Below are positions 25,695 through 34,513 of a stretch of DNA of 64,000 nt, piece by piece. Below the pieces are notes generated by a model. The model made no database searches. It was given only the letters and a program-made list of their open reading frames with translations, and had not been told where the DNA came from. This stretch comes from JABWAJ01 sp038323375 (lineage in GTDB: Bacteria; Bacteroidota; Bacteroidia; Chitinophagales; Saprospiraceae). Location of the stretch: assembly GCA_038323375.1 (NCBI GenBank), contig JBBQGV010000022.1, positions 1 to 64,000 on the forward strand, given 5' to 3'. A program made the position numbers and the translations under genes. The number at the start of each line of letters is the position of its first letter. Position 1 is the first letter of the stretch.

Positions 25695-26168
25695 ATGGAA
25701 AACCAAACTTTAATGGACAACTCCTTTGGAGAAGACCTGCGCATCACGGATCGCATGAAAAGTATGATTGCTGAAATCGCCAAATGGGCCAAACTACTTT
25801 CGATTATTGGGTTCATCGGGATCGGGTTGATGGTTCTTATTGGCATCTTTGCCGGATCCATGATGGCTTTTATGGGAGATGCCATGGGCGCAGGCGCAGG
25901 CATTGGCGGTGGCTTTATCACCATTATTTACCTGCTCATGGCGGCGCTTTACTTTTTCCCGGTTCTTTATCTCTACCAATTTGCGTCCGGCGCAAAAAAG
26001 GCTCTGGCATCCGGAAGCGAGTCTGGAATAGAAGTGGCGTTTGAATCGCTGCGGAAGCACTACCGCTTCCTTGGAATCATGATGATTGTCATCTTGTCAC
26101 TTTATGCCCTGTTTATTGTCATCGTCATCGCCGGCGCAGGTATGGGCTTAGGAAGCGGCATGTTCTAA
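25695..26168 (+). CDS. Small membrane protein (DUF5362-like)
   Basis: The 157-residue protein starts at ATG 25695. A soluble N-terminus (about 1-30) is followed by three membrane segments (about 34-60, 72-97 and 128-153). The first loop is rich in Met, Gly and Ala (MGDAMGAGAGIGGG), and the second loop is charged and helical (FASGAKKALASGSESGIEVAFESLRKHYRFLG). This layout matches DUF5362 proteins of Bacteroidota, with no known function. Its stop overlaps the start of the phosphoesterase gene by one base (TAATG), so the two are translationally coupled. Confidence 0.7.
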   Translation: MENQTLMDNSFGEDLRITDRMKSMIAEIAKWAKLLSIIGFIGIGLMVLIGIFAGSMMAFMGDAMGAGAGIGGGFITIIYLLMAALYFFPVLYLYQFASGAKKALASGSESGIEVAFESLRKHYRFLGIMMIVILSLYALFIVIVIAGAGMGLGSGMF

Positions 26169-26671
26169 TGAAAAAAATAGGCCTGCTCTCTGACACCCAC
26201 AGTGATTTGGACGAAAGTATTTTCAACTACTTCGCCGAATGCGACGAAGTGTGGCACGCAGGCGATATTGGGAGCCTTCAGGTGACAGACCGCCTGGAGG
26301 CTTTCAAATTGTTGCGCGCAGTACATGGAAACATTGATGGCAACGCCATTCGGGTACGTTACCCCGAAGACCTCCGGTTCAACTGCGAAGGCATGGATGT
26401 CTGGATCACCCACATTGGCGGCTATCCGGGGCGTTACAGCAAACGCGTGTCGGATCAGTTAAAGCTGAATCCGCCGGATTTATTCATCTGCGGGCATTCA
26501 CACATCCTGAAAATTATGCCTGACAAAAAACACAACCTTTTGCACATCAATCCGGGCGCTTGCGGCAATCACGGTTTTCACGTCATGAAAACTATCGTCC
26601 GGTTTGCGATTGATGCGGGGAAGATCCGGGATATGGAGGTGGTGGAATTGGGGAAACGGGGCGCTCTTTAG
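26168..26671 (+). CDS. YfcE/MJ0936-type metallophosphoesterase
   Basis: The 167-residue calcineurin-like phosphoesterase shows all metal motifs: SDTHSD (Asp and His), HAGDIGS, VHGNID and CGHSH. Length and order fit the YfcE/MJ0936 family of phosphodiesterases. The natural substrate is unknown. The TAG stop (26669-26671) is formed by the end of the palindromic element that follows. The last residues (LGKRGAL) may therefore have replaced the original C-terminus. Confidence 0.88.
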   Translation: MKKIGLLSDTHSDLDESIFNYFAECDEVWHAGDIGSLQVTDRLEAFKLLRAVHGNIDGNAIRVRYPEDLRFNCEGMDVWITHIGGYPGRYSKRVSDQLKLNPPDLFICGHSHILKIMPDKKHNLLHINPGACGNHGFHVMKTIVRFAIDAGKIRDMEVVELGKRGAL

Positions 26672-26792
26672 TGTCTGTCTTTATAGTCCGATAGCTACGT
26701 TACACGAAGGTCAGGAAACCGTCATTTACGCGAGTAAACTCCCATTTCCTGACCTTCGCGTGCCTTGCTTTCGAACGCTAAAGCTCAGACAC
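26670..26792. repeat. Palindromic MITE-like element, family A, full copy 1
   Basis: The 123-bp element begins AGTGTCTGTCTTTATAGTCC and ends CTAAAGCTCAGACAC, imperfect inverted ends. The centre is a perfect 14-bp hairpin: 26705-26718 pairs with 26745-26758 around a 26-base loop containing ACGCGAGTAAACTCCCA. The same loop occurs at 31183-31208, but there the stem has another sequence. The A of the first base completes the TAG stop of the phosphoesterase gene. Confidence 0.8.
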
Positions 26793-26808
26793 GGCTTAAA
26801 AACTTAGC

Positions 26809-28527
26809 TCAATCCCCCCGCGCGTCATCATCCGGGTTCCGAAAATCCCCTACTCCATGCAACCTTCCATCCGGCAATTTCAAAATGGCTTTGATGACGG
26901 CAATCCTTTCTACTTCCTGGAAATGGTGGCCCATACCTTCAAGCACCTGGCGGGTAGCCTCGTTGAACGTGCCACGCTCCGTCATAATGAGGTCGGGCAG
27001 CCATTGGTGGTGAAACCGCCCGGCATTGACCGCTTTTTCGAGATCCATGCCAAATTCGGCAACGTTCAGAAAGACCTGAAAAACGGTGGTGATGATGGTG
27101 GAACCGCCCGGCGTGCCGAGCACCATAAAGAGTTTTCCGTCTTTTTCCACGATGGTAGGCGTCATCGAACTGAGCATGCGTTTGTTCGGCTGGATGGCAT
27201 TGGCTTCCGCGCCAACTAAGCCAAATTGGTTGGGAACGCCAGGTTTGACGCTAAAATCGTCCATTTCATTATTGAGAAAAAACCCGGCACCATCTACCCA
27301 GACTTTACAACCGTAATTGGAATTGAGCGTGGTGGTCACCGAAACCGCGTTGTCATCTGCATCCACCACAGAGGTATGTTCCGTTTCAAAACTTTCTATA
27401 GCTATTTTGAAATTGCCGGCGCCTACGGCTTCGCTGCTGGTTGCTTTGGACGCATTAAAATCCCCCATTCGCTTCAACAAATAGCGGTCGTTGAGCAGGG
27501 AATCAATCGGAACCGGGAAAAAGTCGCTGTCGCCCAGATATTGGGAACGATCGGCGTATACGCGCCGCGAAGCTTCGACCATCACATGCACGGCTTCTTT
27601 CGACTGAAAGCCCCATTGCTTTAAGGGATAAGGTTCTACCATTTTTAGCAATTGGAGCAACGCAACGCCGCCGCTTGACGAAGGCGGCATAGAAATAACT
27701 TTATAGTCTTTGTATTTACCAATCAATGGTTTACGCCATTTCGATTCGTAGTTTTCAAGATCCTTGTGCGAAACTATGCCGCCGCCGCTTTGCATCTCAG
27801 CTACAATCTCGTTGGCGGTTTCGCCTGCATAAAACCCGGCCAACCCTTTATCGCGAATCAACCGGAGCGTTCGCGCCAGCTCTTTTTGTACCAGCAGATC
27901 ATCTGCTTTCCAGTTGTCTTTCAGAAAAGGATTGGGCTGCGCGTTGAATTTGCGGAAAGCGGGCTGAAAGCTATTCAGGCGGTCAGCTTCGGCGCTGCTG
28001 ACGGGGAACCCTGCTTCTGCAAGGCGAATGGCAGGTTCTACGAGTTTTTTAAAGTCCAATTTACCGTATTTCTGATGCGCTGCGATTAACCCGGCCACCG
28101 TTCCGGGCGTACCCGCAGCGAGGTGTCCATCGGTACTGAGCCCTTTGATGACCCCCCCAAGGCTGTCTAAATACAGGTCACGGTGGGCGCTTGCGGGCGC
28201 TTTTTCGCGGTAGTCCAAGGCATCCGTTGTTCCATTTCCCAGGCGAAGAACCATAAACCCGCCGCCGCCAAGGTTCCCGGCGCGGGGGAAAACGACGGCC
28301 ATCGCAAAATGAACAGCAATGGTGGCATCCACTGCATTCCCACCCTGTTCCAATACGTCGAGTCCGGCTCGGGTCGCCAATGCATGCGGCGTCACAACCA
28401 TTGAATTTGCGGCAACGGCACTTTTTTGGGGAACGTACTGGTTCGTAACCCCGGGTAAAGCGCGCTGGCAGGCGCAGGCCATTCCTAAAACAGCCCCTAA
28501 AATCAAAATACTTCTTGCGAATTTCAT
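26809..28527 (-). CDS. ggt: Gamma-glutamyltransferase
   Basis: I start at ATG 28527 (572 residues), which gives a lipoprotein-like signal peptide ending GMACAC; the open frame continues upstream to 28746 but that part has no protein character. The proenzyme is cut before the catalytic Thr of TEHTSVVDADDNAVS (about residue 385), giving large and small subunits. Other signatures are GNAVDATIAVHFAMAVVFP near the N-terminus and MPPSSSGGVALLQ. It hydrolyses or transfers the gamma-glutamyl group of glutathione in the periplasm. Length and motif order are normal. Confidence 0.93.
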   Translation of the reverse strand: MKFARSILILGAVLGMACACQRALPGVTNQYVPQKSAVAANSMVVTPHALATRAGLDVLEQGGNAVDATIAVHFAMAVVFPRAGNLGGGGFMVLRLGNGTTDALDYREKAPASAHRDLYLDSLGGVIKGLSTDGHLAAGTPGTVAGLIAAHQKYGKLDFKKLVEPAIRLAEAGFPVSSAEADRLNSFQPAFRKFNAQPNPFLKDNWKADDLLVQKELARTLRLIRDKGLAGFYAGETANEIVAEMQSGGGIVSHKDLENYESKWRKPLIGKYKDYKVISMPPSSSGGVALLQLLKMVEPYPLKQWGFQSKEAVHVMVEASRRVYADRSQYLGDSDFFPVPIDSLLNDRYLLKRMGDFNASKATSSEAVGAGNFKIAIESFETEHTSVVDADDNAVSVTTTLNSNYGCKVWVDGAGFFLNNEMDDFSVKPGVPNQFGLVGAEANAIQPNKRMLSSMTPTIVEKDGKLFMVLGTPGGSTIITTVFQVFLNVAEFGMDLEKAVNAGRFHHQWLPDLIMTERGTFNEATRQVLEGMGHHFQEVERIAVIKAILKLPDGRLHGVGDFRNPDDDARGD

Positions 28528-28569
28528 TTTTGGTATGATAGTTGATTTCATAATACAAATGATTGCGGG

Positions 28570-28724
28570 GTTGTGTAATAAGGTGCAAGGTGCAAGACTT
28601 GTCTCGCTAAGCGGGAAGGCAAGAGGCAATAATTTCGCGAGGTCGTTCTGTTTGTTTCCGTAAACATGAAGCATTGCAAAACAAAATTGCCTATTGCTCC
28701 TTGCCCTTTGCCTCTTTACACAAC
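28570..28724. repeat. Long imperfect palindrome upstream of the TonB receptor
   Basis: GTTGTGTAA (28570-28578) pairs with TTACACAAC (28716-28724), and GGCAAGAGGCAAT (28618-28630) pairs with ATTGCTCCTTGCC (28693-28705) at 11 of 13 bases. The rest of 28528-28990 contains no gene I can support. Confidence 0.55.
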
Positions 28725-28990
28725 TCCGTGTGCAAGTTTGCAGCAATTTAGCAATCTGAGATCAGACTATCTACATAAAAAATCAAGGAGTGCGGCAGCC
28801 TCAACACTGAACGAAGGGGCAGGCAGTGAGAAAATGGGAACCTCGTTATAAAACTTTGCTTTGGCCGCACTCTTTTTATTCCTTCTTTATTGCACTTCAT
28901 TCGGGTTTATCTGCGCTTCGGTACGGATTATTTGCATTCCACTTGCGGAATGTTGCATTTTGTGGGCATGTTCATAAAAACATGGTTTAC

Positions 28991-31135
28991 ATGAGACTGC
29001 CGTTAACCCTTATGTTGATACTTTATTGCCTCCGGCTGATCTCGCAAACCGGAACGCTTTCCGGATCCGTGAAAAGTACGGATGGAGCGCCGGTCATCGG
29101 TGCCAATGTTTTTCTCAAAGACACCTACGACGGCGCTTCTACAGATGGCGAAGGCAATTTCATCTTCACAACTGACGCAACCGGCGCGCAAGTGCTGAGC
29201 ATTTCCTGCATCGGGTATGAAAATCACGAACAGCCGGTTACCCTGACGAGCGAAATACTCGAAGTTCACATTCGTATTTTACCTGCGGCGACCGAACTCG
29301 ACGCAGTTGTCATCACCGCAGGCGCTTTTGAAGCCAGCGATGAACGCAAAGCCGTGGTGTTGCGGCCACTCGATATTGTTACGACTGCGGGCGCGCTCGC
29401 CGATATTGCAGGCGCAATGAACACGTTACCCGGCACTCAAATTGTGGGCGAAGAAGGCAAAATTTTTGTACGTGGCGGCGCTGCCCACGAAACCCGCACA
29501 TTCATTGACGGCCTGAATGTGCAGAACCCATACAGCAGCACGGTGCCCAACATCCCGGCGCGCGGTCGTTTTTCGCCTTTCCTGTTTAAAGGTACCACCT
29601 TTAGTACGGGCGGTTATTCGGCAGAATACGGCCAGGCTTTGTCATCCGCGTTGCTGCTCGAAACGCAGGATGTTGCGCCAGAAACTGTCACCGGTATTTC
29701 CCTAATGACGGTTGGCCTTGGGCTTTCGCATACGCAAAACTTAGGCAAAGCTTCCATTGCCCTTTCGGGCGATTATACCAACCTCGCGCCTTATACGCTG
29801 CTGGTGAAACAGAACATTGAGTGGGTCCGGCCTTTTCAGGGATTGGGCGGGCAATTGGTGTTTCGCTACAAAACCTCGGATACAGGTATTTTGAAAGTAC
29901 AAGCCAGCGGCAGCGGCAACGGTTTCACCATGCAGTATCCCGATGCAACTCGTGTAGACCAGCGAAATGAACTGACCTTGAACAACGAAAACTACTTCGC
30001 CAATGCATCCTGGAAAGAAATTGTCGGCGAAAACTGGACTTTTTTCGCAGGTGCGGCGCTGTCTCAAAATACCGACGACGTCCAAAGTACTTTTGGCCTG
30101 CATAGCCGCGAAACCGCTGCTCAAGGTAAAATGACGCTCAAATATTCGGGCAAAGACATCAGCGTGAAATTTGGCGGCGAATACTGGGGCAGTCGTTTTG
30201 AAGAAAGCTTTCAGGAAGAAACGGGTGCCCTTTACGAAACGAACCTGAATGACGATTACAGTGCCGTTTTTGCAGAATCAGAAGCGAGTATATCACCCAA
30301 ACTTGCGCTGCGTGCCGGGTTACGGCTGGAATACAGCGCTTTGATTCAAGACTGGAGCTTAGCGCCCCGTTTGTCGGCAGCCTTCAAAACCGGCGATCAC
30401 AGCCAAGTTTCGCTGGCGTATGGTACGTTTTACCAGAAGCCCGAAAATAACTTATTGCGCTACAATACGAACATTCGCTTTGAACGCGCAGCGCACTATA
30501 TCCTTAACTATCAATACATGCACAACCGCCGGACTTTTCGGGTAGAGGGTTATTATAAAGGTTATAAAGATTTGATTCAGTTTGCTGAAAATCAGGCTAC
30601 GCAAAGCAATAACGAAGGTTATGGAGATGCCTGGGGAATGGACGTTTTCTACCGGGATCAAAAAAGTATTCAATACGGCGATTTCTGGATTTCGTACTCT
30701 TTTCTGGATACAAAAAGGAAATACCTTGGCTTCCCCATTGCGGCTACTCCAAGTTTTGCGTCCCGGCATAATTTTGCAGTGGTATATAAGCACTGGATCC
30801 AGCGCCTCACGACTTCAATCGGGTTTACCTATTCGCATTCAAGTCCCCGCCCTTACGACGATCCAAACCAAGACGGTTTCATGGCTGGGCGAACCTCCCC
30901 TTACAACGACCTGAGTTTCAACGCGAGCTACCTGACCCATATCTTCAGCAATTTCACGATCCTTTATATTGCGGTGAACAATCTGCCGGGCTTCAACAAT
31001 ACGTTCGGGCAGCAGTTCAGCAATACGCCCGATGCAGAAGGTAATTTTACCGGAATCGCAGTAAGACCGCCTGCAAAGCGCTTCTTTTTTGTGGGGTTGT
31101 TCATTTCGATCGGAGAAAAATTTGGCGGCATTTAG
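28991..31135 (+). CDS. TonB-dependent outer-membrane receptor
   Basis: Starting at ATG 28991 (another ATG at 28982 is possible) the protein has 714 residues with a signal peptide ending LISQ. A carboxypeptidase-regulatory-like domain follows (about 22-105: GTLSGSVKSTDGAPVIGANVFLKDT), then the plug (about 115-220: GEEGKIFVRGGAAHETRTFIDGL) and a beta-barrel to the end. It takes up an unknown ligand across the outer membrane using TonB energy. No SusD partner is adjacent. The length is at the lower end for such receptors. Its TAG stop (31133-31135) is provided by the inserted palindromic element, so the barrel's last strand should be compared with homologues. Confidence 0.87.
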   Translation: MRLPLTLMLILYCLRLISQTGTLSGSVKSTDGAPVIGANVFLKDTYDGASTDGEGNFIFTTDATGAQVLSISCIGYENHEQPVTLTSEILEVHIRILPAATELDAVVITAGAFEASDERKAVVLRPLDIVTTAGALADIAGAMNTLPGTQIVGEEGKIFVRGGAAHETRTFIDGLNVQNPYSSTVPNIPARGRFSPFLFKGTTFSTGGYSAEYGQALSSALLLETQDVAPETVTGISLMTVGLGLSHTQNLGKASIALSGDYTNLAPYTLLVKQNIEWVRPFQGLGGQLVFRYKTSDTGILKVQASGSGNGFTMQYPDATRVDQRNELTLNNENYFANASWKEIVGENWTFFAGAALSQNTDDVQSTFGLHSRETAAQGKMTLKYSGKDISVKFGGEYWGSRFEESFQEETGALYETNLNDDYSAVFAESEASISPKLALRAGLRLEYSALIQDWSLAPRLSAAFKTGDHSQVSLAYGTFYQKPENNLLRYNTNIRFERAAHYILNYQYMHNRRTFRVEGYYKGYKDLIQFAENQATQSNNEGYGDAWGMDVFYRDQKSIQYGDFWISYSFLDTKRKYLGFPIAATPSFASRHNFAVVYKHWIQRLTTSIGFTYSHSSPRPYDDPNQDGFMAGRTSPYNDLSFNASYLTHIFSNFTILYIAVNNLPGFNNTFGQQFSNTPDAEGNFTGIAVRPPAKRFFFVGLFISIGEKFGGI

Positions 31136-31257
31136 TGTCTGTCTTTATAGTCCGGTAGCTGCGTTATGCTCAACCCCAAAAACGGTCAATTACGCGAGTA
31201 AGCTCCCATTTTTGGGGTCTTCGCATGCCTTGCTCTCGAACTCTAAAGAACAGACAC
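31134..31257. repeat. Palindromic MITE-like element, family A, full copy 2
   Basis: The 124-bp element begins AGTGTCTGTCTTTATAGTCC and ends CTAAAGAACAGACAC. Its central stem is ACCCCAAAAA (31173-31182) with TTTTTGGGGT (31209-31218) around a 26-base loop nearly identical to that of the copy at 26670. It overlaps the stop codon of the TonB receptor. Confidence 0.8.
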
Positions 31258-31343
31258 CCGGCTACTTTTTGATAGCTGCGTTGTAGACACCCGGCTACTT
31301 TTTGATAGCTGCGTTATGCTCAACCCCAAAAACGGTCAATTAC
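31258..31343. repeat. Tandem partial copies of family A
   Basis: A 33-base unit containing CCGGCTACTTTTTGATAGCT starts at 31258 and again at 31291. The second copy runs on into ATGCTCAACCCCAAAAACGG and TCAATTAC, repeating 31166-31192 of the neighbouring element. It looks like slippage or a nested insertion. Confidence 0.7.
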
Positions 31344-31365
31344 TTTATTACAAAATAATATAAAC

Positions 31366-32034
31366 ATGAAAAAGCACATCTTGATTGCCGTCAGTTTTTT
31401 GTTCGCGATTGCGTTATCCGCACAAAATGAACGCTATACTGCGGCCATGCAAAAAGGAATTACGATATTGGACACTGCACGGAATACAAATACGTTCCTT
31501 CAGACAGCCAACCACTTTGAGCGGATTGCCAATGCTGAAAAGCAAGCCTGGTTGCCCAACTATTACGTTGCTTATTGCAATATGATGGTCGCCACAGGAC
31601 TCATGCAAGAAGAAAAAGTGGAACAGTGCGGCGCATACTTAGATAAGGCGCAAACGGCGCTGGATGCTGCAAAAACGTTGGCATCGGAGGAATCTGACAT
31701 CTACGCTTTGCAGGGTTATATTTACCAGGGGCGGATTTGGGACAACCCGATGGCCAATGGCGCAAAATACAGCCCGATGTCGCATGCAGCGTTAGACAAA
31801 GCCATTGCAATAAATGACCAGAATCCGCGCCCTTATTATCTGAAAGGCCAAAACGTATTGTTCACACCTGTTTTTTACGGGGGCGGCTCCAAAAATGCAA
31901 TGCCGTTGCTGCAAAAAGCTGCTGAAAAATTTGCAGCTTACCAGGCACCTTCTCCTTTGCATCCCAACTGGGGCGCAGGCGCGAACAAATGGATGATTCA
32001 TCATGCGGAAAAAAGCATGAAGGAAGGCAATTAA
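31366..32034 (+). CDS. Secreted TPR-like protein of unknown function
   Basis: The 222-residue protein has a signal peptide ending LSAQ (about 1-19). The rest is helical with TPR-like pairs (for example AHFERIANAEKQAWLPNYYVAYC-type spacing and LDKAIAINDQNPRPYYLKGQNVLF) and conserved-looking Trp and Gly near the end (YGGGSKNAMPLL, HPNWGAG). Similar small secreted TPR-like proteins are frequent in Bacteroidota next to TonB receptors, but no function is established. It precedes the kinase gene by 192 bases. Confidence 0.65.
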   Translation: MKKHILIAVSFLFAIALSAQNERYTAAMQKGITILDTARNTNTFLQTANHFERIANAEKQAWLPNYYVAYCNMMVATGLMQEEKVEQCGAYLDKAQTALDAAKTLASEESDIYALQGYIYQGRIWDNPMANGAKYSPMSHAALDKAIAINDQNPRPYYLKGQNVLFTPVFYGGGSKNAMPLLQKAAEKFAAYQAPSPLHPNWGAGANKWMIHHAEKSMKEGN

Positions 32035-32188
32035 ATTACAGCCCCTTACCCTGAAGCGCAGAGGCGAATAGTTTTGCGAAGTACCGCTCCAGTAAGGTTT
32101 CCTGGTTGGTTCAAATCTGCCGAACAGCATTCGGTGGCACAAGGGTTGGCGCTGTGTAACAAAAAGGCACCCCGAGTCCCAAACAGGT

Positions 32189-32210
32189 AACTTATTTACG
32201 CCACGTTCCT
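32189..32210. repeat. Single end of palindromic family B
   Basis: AACTTATTTACGCCACGTTC matches, with few changes, the right end of the element at 42884-43075. No partner end is seen nearby, so this is a solitary or degraded end just before the kinase gene. Confidence 0.5.
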
Positions 32211-32226
32211 AAAAATTCACTTAAAG

Positions 32227-33270
32227 ATGACGACAACCGGAAAATGGCTCGCATTAAGAACTGGTTTGATCAAAATGGGCATGATCTTCGGCATTACCTT
32301 TGCCATTTCAGTACTTGTCATGTGGCCCTGGATGAGCCATAACCAGTATGCCCTGCTTGTTAACGCCACCTACAACAGCCTGTTTACTATGCTGTTGTGG
32401 GTGGGCAATGAGTGGCTCGCCGATAACATCAATATTTCCTGGATAGAATATCCATTGAAACGACTGGCGTTAAGCGCGCTCCTCACCGTGGTTTATACCC
32501 TTGCTGTCATCGTCGGTGTGCGCATCGGAATGGCCTGGTTGCTCCATGGTACCCTGCCTTCGGAGACACTGAAAGACATTGGCAGCAGCACAGTGCTTGT
32601 GACCCTCACACTGACCATGCTAATCAGTACTTTTTTGCACGGCCGGGCATTTTTATTTCAATGGAAAGAATCCGTGCTGGAAGCCGAACAACTGAAGCGG
32701 GCGCACTTGACCGCAAAGTATGAAAACCTAAAAACCCAGGTTAACCCGCATTTTTTATTCAATAGCCTGAATGTATTGTCCAACTTAGTCTACAAAGATC
32801 AGGATCAGGCGGTGCGCTTCATCAAGCAGTTGTCGAACGTGTATCGGTATTTATTAGACATGCGCGAACAGGAAGTGGTCTCCCTGGAAACCGAACTGGA
32901 AGTGCTGAAAGACTACATTTCGCTGTTGAAAATCCGTTTTGGCGAAAGCCTGAACATCAACCTGGAGCTGGAACCTGATGCAGGCATTGCCATCCCGCCC
33001 CTCACGCTGCAAATGCTGGTAGAGAATGCCGTCAAACACAACATCGCTTCGAAGAACATGCCTTTGGACATTTCTATATTCCGGCAAGGCGACCTGATTG
33101 TGGTGGAAAACAGCCTGCAAAGCCGGCTGAATAACCCGGAATCTACCGGAATCGGTTTGATCAATATTCAGGAACGGTACCGCCATGTCAGTGACAAAGC
33201 GGTGGCGATCGAAAACGGACCGTATACTTTTCGGGTTATTTTGCCCGTATTGCAAATGACAAAAGCATGA
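32227..33270 (+). CDS. LytS/YehU-type sensor histidine kinase
   Basis: The 347-residue protein has four membrane segments (about 15-35, 48-60, 80-105 and 120-140), a coiled coil (about 145-170), the PF06580 motif QVNPHFLFNSLN with phospho-acceptor His175, and an ATPase domain with LVENAVKHNI (N box) and a Gly-rich STGIGLINIQERY. It phosphorylates the LytTR regulator whose gene overlaps by four bases (ATGA). The short loops between membrane segments suggest it senses a signal within the membrane. Confidence 0.92.
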   Translation: MTTTGKWLALRTGLIKMGMIFGITFAISVLVMWPWMSHNQYALLVNATYNSLFTMLLWVGNEWLADNINISWIEYPLKRLALSALLTVVYTLAVIVGVRIGMAWLLHGTLPSETLKDIGSSTVLVTLTLTMLISTFLHGRAFLFQWKESVLEAEQLKRAHLTAKYENLKTQVNPHFLFNSLNVLSNLVYKDQDQAVRFIKQLSNVYRYLLDMREQEVVSLETELEVLKDYISLLKIRFGESLNINLELEPDAGIAIPPLTLQMLVENAVKHNIASKNMPLDISIFRQGDLIVVENSLQSRLNNPESTGIGLINIQERYRHVSDKAVAIENGPYTFRVILPVLQMTKA

Positions 33271-34040
33271 TGCGCATCCTCCTGATCGAAGATGAGGCGC
33301 TCGCCGCCGAACGCCTGCGCGAACTCATCCTGCGTCATGATCCCGGGATTGAAATTGTCGCCCAATTGGACAGCGTTTCTGATACGGTGCAGTGGTTAAC
33401 TTCAAACCCACCCCCCGACCTGGCCTTTTTCGACATCCATTTAGCCGATGGCCTGAGTTTTGAAATATTCGAGCGCAGCGAACTGCGTTGTCCAGTCATT
33501 TTCACCACCGCTTACGACGCATACGCACTTAAAGCGTTTAAAGCCAATGGAATAGATTATTTATTGAAACCCATTGACGCTATGGAGCTTGAAGGTGCGT
33601 TTCACCGCTACGAGCAGTTGCGCGCCAACTTCTCCTCCCCTGCCCTGCCGGAAATCAATGCATTACAAAAAGCTATGCAACAACTCCTTGTTCCGGGCTA
33701 TAAAGGCCGCTTTGTGGTGAAAAACGGCCCGTTTTTGCACGCGGTTCCTGTGGAAGAAATCGCCTATTTCTACCACGAAAATAAAATGGTGTGGCTAAAG
33801 AAAACCGATCATAAAAAACACGCCATTGACTATACACTGGAACAAATCGAAGAAATGCTCGATCCAAAGCGTTTTTTTCGGCTTAACCGAAAGTATATTG
33901 CTTCTTTCCCCGCCATCCGGGAAGTGGTGGTTTTTTCGGGCAGCCGGTTGAAGGTTTCACTGCCTGATCCGCCGGACAAGGAAGCGATTTTGATTAGTCG
34001 GGAGCGGGTGGATGCTTTTCGGAAGTGGTTGGATCATTAA
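33267..34040 (+). CDS. LytTR-family response regulator
   Basis: The 257-residue protein has a receiver domain (about 3-120) with phosphorylation site Asp56 (LAFFDIHLA) and the conserved LLKPID lysine, followed by a LytTR DNA-binding domain (about 150-255: EEIAYFYHENKMVWL, FFRLNRKYIASFPAI). It is the partner of the kinase upstream. Targets may include the neighbouring TonB receptor genes, but no LytTR direct repeats were recognised. Confidence 0.93.
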   Translation: MMRILLIEDEALAAERLRELILRHDPGIEIVAQLDSVSDTVQWLTSNPPPDLAFFDIHLADGLSFEIFERSELRCPVIFTTAYDAYALKAFKANGIDYLLKPIDAMELEGAFHRYEQLRANFSSPALPEINALQKAMQQLLVPGYKGRFVVKNGPFLHAVPVEEIAYFYHENKMVWLKKTDHKKHAIDYTLEQIEEMLDPKRFFRLNRKYIASFPAIREVVVFSGSRLKVSLPDPPDKEAILISRERVDAFRKWLDH

Positions 34041-34065
34041 AATCTACATCCCTTTACTTCAAGGC

Positions 34066-34096
34066 TTGTAGAAGGCTTCAATTCTCATTATCTTTG
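34066..34096 (+). promoter_or_regulatory. Promoter of the xisH/xisI pair, nearly leaderless
   Basis: TTG at 34066-34068 and a perfect TATCTTTG at 34089-34096 are 20 bases apart. The start ATG is at 34103, seven bases after the -7 box, where transcription should begin. The mRNA would have little or no leader. Confidence 0.6.
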
Positions 34097-34102
34097 CGAT
34101 AG

Positions 34103-34513
34103 ATGACACGAGACAAATACCATGATCAAGTTCGAAGAGCATTAGAAGCTGAAGGGTGGGTTATTACTCATGATCCCTACTTTATCCGTTTAGGTAAACG
34201 AAAAGGCTTCATTGATCTCGGTGCAGAGACTATTGGAGCCGAACGAGCAAACGAAAAAATAGCCGTCGAAATTAAAAGCTTTTCTGGATCATCAGATGTT
34301 GATGACTTTGAAGATGCACTTGGTCAATTTTTGCTTTACAAATTGGCCTTAGCTGATAAATAACCTGACCGTATACTCTTTTTGGCAATGCCTAAAGATT
34401 TTTACAAAAGCTTTTTCGACGATTCTTTCTTTGTCCAGGTTTTGAAGACGTATCAAGTCAATCTGATCGTTTATGATTTCAGGCAAATCAAAATAGAACA
34501 ATGGATAAAATAA
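34103..34513 (+). pseudogene. xisH: XisH-family protein with one in-frame nonsense codon
   Basis: Read through a TAA at 34361-34363 the frame covers 136 codons, the normal length of XisH (about 138). The first part has RDKYHDQVRRALEAEGW, then IDLGAE and EKIAVEIKSFSG, which has the D...E-x-K pattern of PD-(D/E)XK nucleases. After the stop, PDRILFLAMPKDFYKSFF and the terminal EQWIK continue the family without any frame change. In homologues the stop position usually holds Glu, so GAA to TAA is the simplest history. Unless the stop is suppressed, an 86-residue fragment is made. The 3' end overlaps xisI, as usual. XisH and XisI were first described for fdxN-element excision in cyanobacteria. Confidence 0.8.

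Noticed and set aside
28826..28990. N-terminal extension of the TonB receptor
   Set aside because: The signal peptide begins at 28991; the upstream part is aromatic-rich and unlike any receptor start.
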